The translations under genes were made by a program, and so were the position numbers. From the NCBI GenBank assembly GCA_947683425.1, contig CANTUQ010000070.1, forward strand, positions 3,126,001-3,190,000: a stretch of DNA of 64,000 nt. The letters are read 5' to 3'. Position 1 is the stretch's first letter, and every line of letters starts with the position of its first letter. Under the pieces are notes generated by a model that was given only the letters and a program-made list of their open reading frames with translations, had not been told where the DNA came from and did not search any database. This document shows, piece after piece, positions 58,728 to 64,000 of the stretch. This DNA is from Excoecaria cochinchinensis. Taxonomy: Eukaryota; Streptophyta; Magnoliopsida; Malpighiales; Euphorbiaceae.

Positions 58728-60146
58728 ATGGCAGAAGAGACTGGAACTTTGACCACTCAAGACCTTGCTAGGAGGTTAGAAGATTTTGAGCAAAGAATGT
58801 TAGAAATGATGGGCGCTATGGCCGAAAGAATTGCTCACCCTCCTGTTCCACAAGCACCCATTGCTCCGCAGCCGCTTGTTGCTCCACAAGCGCCGGTAGC
58901 CCCTCCTCGAGAGCAAGCCGAACCACTTGTTGTTGGGGAGGCTCCTCTCGTTGGAGTTGCTGCCCATCAACCTGTCAATGAGCACAGAGTTGCCGCACCC
59001 ATCGAACCAAGAGGGGAAAGGATCCCCAATCCTAATGATGACTTTGTGATAAAGGAGGAAGATGAAGAGCTAATGGTCCAACAAGCTATGAGGGGCAGAG
59101 CACCCAGGTTAGAGGATGAGACTCTGAGGGGGATGAGACAGCAGATTGAAACTATCACCCACATGTTATCAGCTAGAAAAGGGATCAACCCTGTGGACAG
59201 AGATCTAGGGGATGAAGAGCTGCTACCCCAAAGGTTCAAGATGCCTGAGCTGCCGAAATTCGATGGTACTTCTGACCCATCTGCACACATCAAGCAGTAT
59301 ACCCTGGTAATGAAAGGCACCGGGTTGAGTAAAAAGCAAAAGGTGGAATATTTTTGCCTTAGTCTGGTAGGTCCGGCAGTAGACTAGTACCACGGGCTGG
59401 ATAGGAGATCCAAAGAGGACTGGGACCTTCTGACTGATGAATTCATGAAGTAATACGACTGCAGCACTAAGATGGAGGTCACCCTAAAGGACCTTGAGCT
59501 TTTACAACAGAGGAGTGATGAGTCATTTCACGAATACCTCACCAGATGGAGGAACAGGGTCATGGAGATGAAGCGAAAGCCTGACACTGCTGACCAGATT
59601 AGGCTATTTATCAGGAACTCCTGCCCTTACCTAAAAGATTTGCTCAGTTTTAAGGGGCTCAAAGACTGGGAATCGCTTAAGGATATTGCTGTAGAGGCTG
59701 AAGCTGCTTACCTAGCAAAGAAAGCAAGCCAAAATAACTTTGTTGGGAGGAACTTTGGGAACCAATCAGGGTACAAATTAAATGGCATCGGGAGCAGTAA
59801 CGGTAGAAATGGCAAGTCAGTAGAAGTTGCAGCAACTTTAGTTGGGCAAGGCCAGAGGCACTACTCCAATTTAGGCCGCTCTTTGTCATGGGTATTGGAG
59901 AGATTGATGAAATTGGGCAAGCTACAGCCACTAGCACCCAGACCAGCCATGAATCAAGGACAGCTAGGGCATAGAGATGATCAGTACTGCGCCTACCATC
60001 AACACACTAGGCACTCGACTGATTACTGCCGAACTTTGAGGAATAAGATCCAAGATCTTATTGATACTAAACAGATCTCGGACCCTGAGAAGAGCGAGAA
60101 GAAGAACAAGCCAGCCTACAATGCAGTCCCTCCACCAAATATGTGA
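58728..60146 (+). pseudogene. Tat/Ogre-like gag, two in-frame stops
   Basis: M-A-E-E-T-G-T-L-T-T-Q-D-L-A-R-R-L-E-D-F opens a coiled N-terminus. A Pro/Ala-rich segment follows, then the gag core (L-P-K-F-D-G-T-S-D-P-S-A-H; Y-L-T-R-W-R-N-R-V-M-E-M) and the knuckle-like C-A-Y-H-Q-H-T-R-H-S-T-D-Y-C (C-x2-H-x4-H-x4-C) before L-I-D-T-K-Q-I. The frame is continuous apart from TAG at 59385-59387 (probably TGG before Y-H-G-L) and a TAA near 59453 (probably CAA before Y-D-C). Two point mutations are thus all that break it. Confidence 0.85.
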
Positions 60147-60965
60147 TAGGATTCGGTCCACTAGAATGGCATATCTTGCGGGAGGATATGAATAAGTCGC
60201 TGACACTCGTCGGGAGAGTGGGAAAGAAGATCATGTTTTTTTTTTAGATGCCTTAATTCTCTTCATTTCAAGAACTACTTATGACAGTTTGGTTATTTTT
60301 AATAAATTGAACAAGTTACTTATTTGTATGGTATTCCTAATGATTTTATTTCACATGGTCATGATGTATTCATTTTGACACTAATTCAATTAATACGGCT
60401 CCATCTAGTCTCGGAACTTTGGGGAATCCAAACAAAATCTTAATAGCATCTGATATAACTCTTGAGGAGAGGATAATTTTGAGAGATAAAAAAATAAAGC
60501 CTCTGCCTGGACCTGGTGTGACATGCTGAAAATTGACAAGGACGTTCTTACTACTCCCACGTGCCAACATGACGACGAACCGAATTTTGAAAGCCATTTC
60601 TTTGCATCCACAACATCTAAGTTGCGTGTGGCACTACCAAATAAGATCAAACCCCGAAATCTACATCAAAAGTTGGACGAATAAAACTCAGGACCTCCAC
60701 GAGAAATATATGACCCATCAGGACCAAACCATATGACCTCTTTCCTCCTGACCCCTTTTGAAATGTGCACCCTCAAAATCAATTATGATTGACCCTTGAC
60801 CATCCAGAACCCTTATCGCCAAGTTTCTTGTTAAAACCTAATGCTTGACTAGATTGAACCACAACGGTCCCATTAGTTAAGATGAAAAGTGCACGTATGT
60901 GTAACTTCATGACTTGAACGAAGCTTACAAGGGAATGCTATTTGGGGGCGAGTTTTGTTCAAATC
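60147..60965. other. retrotransposon interior, no pol
   Basis: After gag the element-like sequence continues to about 60230, then a poly-T tract and unrelated AT-rich DNA begin. None of the short frames shows a retrotransposon domain. Part of this may belong to the same captured piece as the following host-gene fragment. Confidence 0.45.
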
Positions 60966-61100
60966 CCATTTGGAATTGTCAACTTTGAGAATGCGGATGA
61001 TGCTGCTAGAGCTGTTGATGCGCTTAATAGAAAGAAAAATTAATGATAAGGAGTGGTTTATTGGGAAAGCCCAAAAGAAATCTGAAAGGGACCTAGAAGG
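60966..61100 (+). pseudogene. poly(A)-binding protein RRM fragment
   Basis: Reads P-F-G-I-V-N-F-E-N-A-D-D-A-A-R-A-V-D-A-L-N, then after a one-base shift N-D-K-E-W-F-I-G-K-A-Q-K-K-S-E-R. This is the RNP1 end of the third RRM and the linker after it in plant cytoplasmic poly(A)-binding proteins, which bind mRNA tails. Only about 45 codons are present, with no intron seen. It lies inside the LTR element, so it is a captured host fragment. Confidence 0.8.
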
Positions 61101-62520
61101 CTAATTCACAAACCATCCATCCAACCTCGACCGTTGAAAGGCCATTCCAGGGTTTAAACCACAAAAACCGATAAAAGTATCCCAAATCATCCAAGCCCAA
61201 CCTGTCACCCTATCCCAACCATTGAAAGGCCATCCCAGGGTTCGAACCGCCAAAGCCAATAAAGGCCAAACGTGAAACTTCATATTCAAGCCCCAAATAA
61301 GGAACCTATCACCTCAACCAGCCTGCACAAGGGCTCAGACTAAGACTTTGATACCAAGAGGAGCCACTCTCAGAAGCAACAGTCCCCCCGGCTGACGAAG
61401 ATGAAAGCGAATTCAACCAATACTGACAAACTGAAGGAGGGTTCATGACAGAGGCTAAATAAATAAATAAAAAGAAGAAGAGAGAAAATATTCAATCAAG
61501 AAAACTCGCGAGGGCTAATTGATAACAGGAGTTCGATGCTCTCAAGATCTATCCCGAGATTAGATGAGGTCTCATATTTTTCGAGTTAATGCCAAATAGT
61601 GATCATGTGTTATAAAATCAGATTGAAATATATGCATTTATGCAAAGATGTATTGGCATAACCAGGGCAGTTCATTTTGCACACTCAAAGTTGTCTGAGT
61701 CCGATATAAAACCAGCACATTATTATCATCTACCCTCTACTGTTCTCGCTACTCAGGCACTTCTGCCAACTCATCTTGCTACCTACTGTGAAGCCAATCC
61801 TACAGCACCTTCCCAATAAAGAACCAAGCTCATACAACCAATATCGGAGACATAAGCACATGCCAATCATACCCGAAAGACCTTTCGCAATAACTCCAAC
61901 TTCTCTCGCACAAAAAAAAAGGGGGGGGGGCCGTTAGAGATGAAAACCGTGACTGGCGCTCTAAGCAAAAGTTAGGCCAAAGGGCAGGGTGAAAACCTGG
62001 CAACAGGCAGTCTGCCCTACAAAAAAATGAAATAAATAAAAGCCGCTGGATTGGGTTGGGTCCATTCCAGGCAAAAAAAAAAAAAAGGCATAGGGTTATG
62101 TGAAAATCTGACGAGGACGCATCTCCCGCTAAGAAAAGATAGTGTGAAAATCCACAAGGGACGCACTATCTTCAAACAATGAATACAGGTATCAGAAGAG
62201 AACCTCGAAATCCCCAAAGGCATGAAATTCGAAAGCAACTCTAGGGGGCATTGATCCTACCGAAGACTACGGTCAAACCGGTCGTCACCTCCAAATCCAC
62301 ATAAATGAATTCTAGTCCTACATTCCTGCATACATATGCACCTCACATGCATGCTCACCACTTTTCCTGCATATTTTACTTTCTAAGTCTTGCAGAAAGA
62401 AATACTCGATGCGAATACCGTCAAAAGGCAAGTGACAACATCAACACAAATATCAATCCAAACAAACCACCAAAACAGCATCAATCCAGACATCAGTTCA
62501 ATAATCAATCCAAGCATTAA
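61101..62520. other. retrotransposon 3' interior, non-coding
   Basis: Two imperfect ~95-bp direct repeats with GTTGAAAGGCCATTCCAGGG and ATTGAAAGGCCATCCCAGGG lie at about 61131 and 61222. An A8-G10 run is at 61913-61930 and a poly-A run near 62075. Blocks such as AGGGGGCATTGATCC near 62243 resemble the 3' untranslated region of Tat/Ogre elements. Confidence 0.5.
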
Positions 62521-62660
62521 TCAAAGCCCTCTCAAGAGGCAAATCTCTAAATCCTCGCAAGAGGCAATTCTCAAATTAATCCAAGACCTCTCAGGGGGCA
62601 ACCAACCAAAGACCTCTCAGGGGGCGACCAACCCAAGACCTCTCAGGGGGCACCACTTCA
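62521..62660. repeat. ~30-bp tandem repeat
   Basis: AAGACCTCTCAGGGGGC occurs three times near 62584, 62610 and 62635, with looser copies (CCCTCTCAAGAGGCAA) before them. Confidence 0.8.
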
Positions 62661-63195
62661 GCAAATCGAAGGGTTAGCACGATGGCGGCACTACTACTCT
62701 ACAGAGGGTTAGCACGACCACGACACTACCACTTCAGCAAATCGAAGGGTTAGCACGATGGCGGCACTACCATTCTACGGATGGTTAGTACGACCACGGG
62801 ACTACCACTTCAAATTCGAGAAGGGTTAGCACGATGGCGGCACTACCATTCTACGGAAGGTTAGCACGACCACGGCACTACCACTTCAAATTCCAAAAGG
62901 GTTAGCACGATGGCGGCACTACCATTCTACGGAAGGTTAGCACGACTACGGCACTACCACTTCAAATTCCAGAAGGGTTAGCACGATGGCGGCACTACCA
63001 CTCTAAGGAGGGTTAGCACGACCACGGCACTACCACTTCCAATCACAGAAGGGTTAGCACGATGGCGGCACTACCACTCCAAGGAGGGTTAGCACGACTA
63101 CGGCACTACCACTTCAAATCACAGAGGGGTTAGCACGATCACGGCACTACCGCTCTACGGAGGGTTAGCACGATCACGGCACTACCGCTTCAACT
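62661..63195. repeat. ~78-bp dimeric tandem array beside polypurine tract
   Basis: About seven units, each made of two related halves: GGGTTAGCACGATGGCGGCA..CTACGG and GGTTAGCACGACCACGGCAC..CTTCAAAT. The halves differ mainly in GATGGCGG versus GACCACGG (or GACTACGG). The array ends about 150 bases before the right LTR. Confidence 0.92.
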
Positions 63196-63337
63196 AAAAA
63201 CAACACGCCGACAACATAGCGATAACGACCACAACAGCATCACCCGCTTCGGAAAGAAGGCTGCCTCAGGTACGTGTCTTTTTCCTTCTTCTCCTTGAGT
63301 TTAGGCTCACCTAGACACTAGTGTACTAGCTTCTCTA

Positions 63338-63350
63338 AACTTGGGGCAAC
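63338..63350 (+). promoter_or_regulatory. polypurine tract
   Basis: ACTTGGGGCAAC directly before the right LTR's TGTAGACACC. It primes plus-strand DNA synthesis in LTR retrotransposons. Confidence 0.65.
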
Positions 63351-64000
63351 TGTAGACACCGGGTCCTGAGTCAACCTAGATCGGAGTTACCCAATGATGA
63401 TAAAGCGGCATCGTAGGCAAAAATAGTTGGAAGTAACGATTTTATTGTCAAATTTTGCATTTTTGAATAAAAAATTAAAAATAACAAAAATATTTTAAAA
63501 AATTAGTTTTAAAAATATTTTTATTAATTTTAGTGTTTTTTAGACATATTTAAAAAAAATTAAAAAAAAAATTTTAAGAGCGTCGCGCGCGGCGGCGTGA
63601 CTGCGGCAGCGCGCAGCGCTTGGTGCGCGCGCGAAAAGGCGACGTGCAACACGCGTGTCGCTAAAAGCCCTCTGCGCGCCCGCTCACCCAGGATCGGCGA
63701 GAAACCTCGCCGATCCTGCCGCAACCGCCCATTTCCCCCGAAAATTTGTTTTTTCACTTTTTTAGGTCAAAAAATATTTTTTTCTTGTGTTTTTTTCAGA
63801 TTTCATTCAAATTTGACAAATATTAGCCAAATTGGGTGGGAATTGAAAGTCAAAAAATGACAAAAAATAATTAAAAATAAATAAAAATGTTAATTGTCCA
63901 TATTGGACTTTAGGGATTTGATTTTGAATTTTTGAGTGTTTTTTGTTGAAATTAGAGAGAGGAATCTTTAAAAAAATGTGTGAGGGAGCTGGAAAGGGGC
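63351..64000 (+). repeat. Tat/Ogre-like right LTR (partial)
   Basis: Matches 55818 onward to the window end. From the CCCGAAAAT block to the edge I count about six differences in some 285 bases. The GC-rich block differs by several indels and is shorter here. Confidence 0.9.

Larger units (their letters stand above)
55818..64000 (+). mobile_element. Tat/Ogre-like LTR retrotransposon, pol-less, right end cut
   Basis: Left LTR, primer site, about 900 bases of leader, gag, non-coding interior and polypurine tract are complete. The right LTR is cut by the window edge after 650 bases. Only about 3.2 kb separate gag from the polypurine tract, and no RT, RNase H or integrase pattern occurs there, so it cannot move by itself. 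Left and right LTRs are near identical by eye outside a GC-rich block, suggesting a fairly recent insertion. Confidence 0.85.

Noticed and set aside
62661..63195. CRISPR-like regularly spaced repeat
   Set aside because: Units are contiguous with no unique spacers, in a plant LTR element.
63560..63860. Arg/Ala-rich frames in the right LTR
   Set aside because: The same GC-rich LTR block, no conserved product.
1..64000. tRNA or other structural RNA genes
   Set aside because: No cloverleaf-like or rRNA-like sequence was noticed. The only tRNA-related sites are retrotransposon primer-binding segments.

Overview
The window is nuclear DNA from a flowering plant, almost certainly a eudicot. Its host genes have several introns with GT..AG borders, the background is AT-rich, and most of the sequence is nested transposable elements of plant families (Ty3/gypsy, Ty1/copia, CACTA, hAT, Mutator-like). 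I cannot name the species. I see no tRNA, rRNA, CRISPR or prokaryotic signal.

Layout. 1-3625: 5' part of a minus-strand Ty3/gypsy element (protease, gag, 5' LTR) whose LTR is split by a CACTA fragment. 3626-5731: intergenic DNA with a decayed RNase H domain. 5732-9895 and 34220-37975: two copies of a segmental duplication, each with a complete five-exon minus-strand gene for a 12-oxophytodienoate reductase-like (OPR, old yellow enzyme) flavoprotein of 370 residues. About 10.5-34.2 kb: a decayed copia element between the two OPR genes, interrupted by two large CACTA transposons of one family in opposite orientation (12366-21850 and 23736-33898). Each carries a TNP2-type transposase gene and a Transposase_24-type second gene, both decayed. 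34926-35353 and 49482-49990: Mutator-like MITEs with 9-bp target duplications. 38434-39677: a non-autonomous hAT element with an 8-bp target duplication. 40283-49289: a complete-ended gypsy element with gag remnants but no visible pol, split by a probable solo LTR (43327-45541). 50.3-55.5 kb: fragments of two unrelated host genes, molybdenum cofactor sulfurase and a MAM33-type mitochondrial protein, pointing inward at each other, with a 22-bp minisatellite between them. 55818-64000: a Tat/Ogre-like LTR element running off the right edge, with a gag broken by two stops, no visible pol, a captured poly(A)-binding-protein fragment and a tandem array beside its polypurine tract.

The only apparently functional host genes are the two OPR paralogs. 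Both read in frame through all five exons, yet both have Phe where the family has its catalytic Tyr. The copy at 7.5-9.8 kb also has Val for Trp in the FCQIWHVGR motif. The most notable non-genic features are the head-opposed CACTA pair, which could fold into a very long hairpin, an exon-containing tandem triplication inside one CACTA, and host-gene capture in two separate places.
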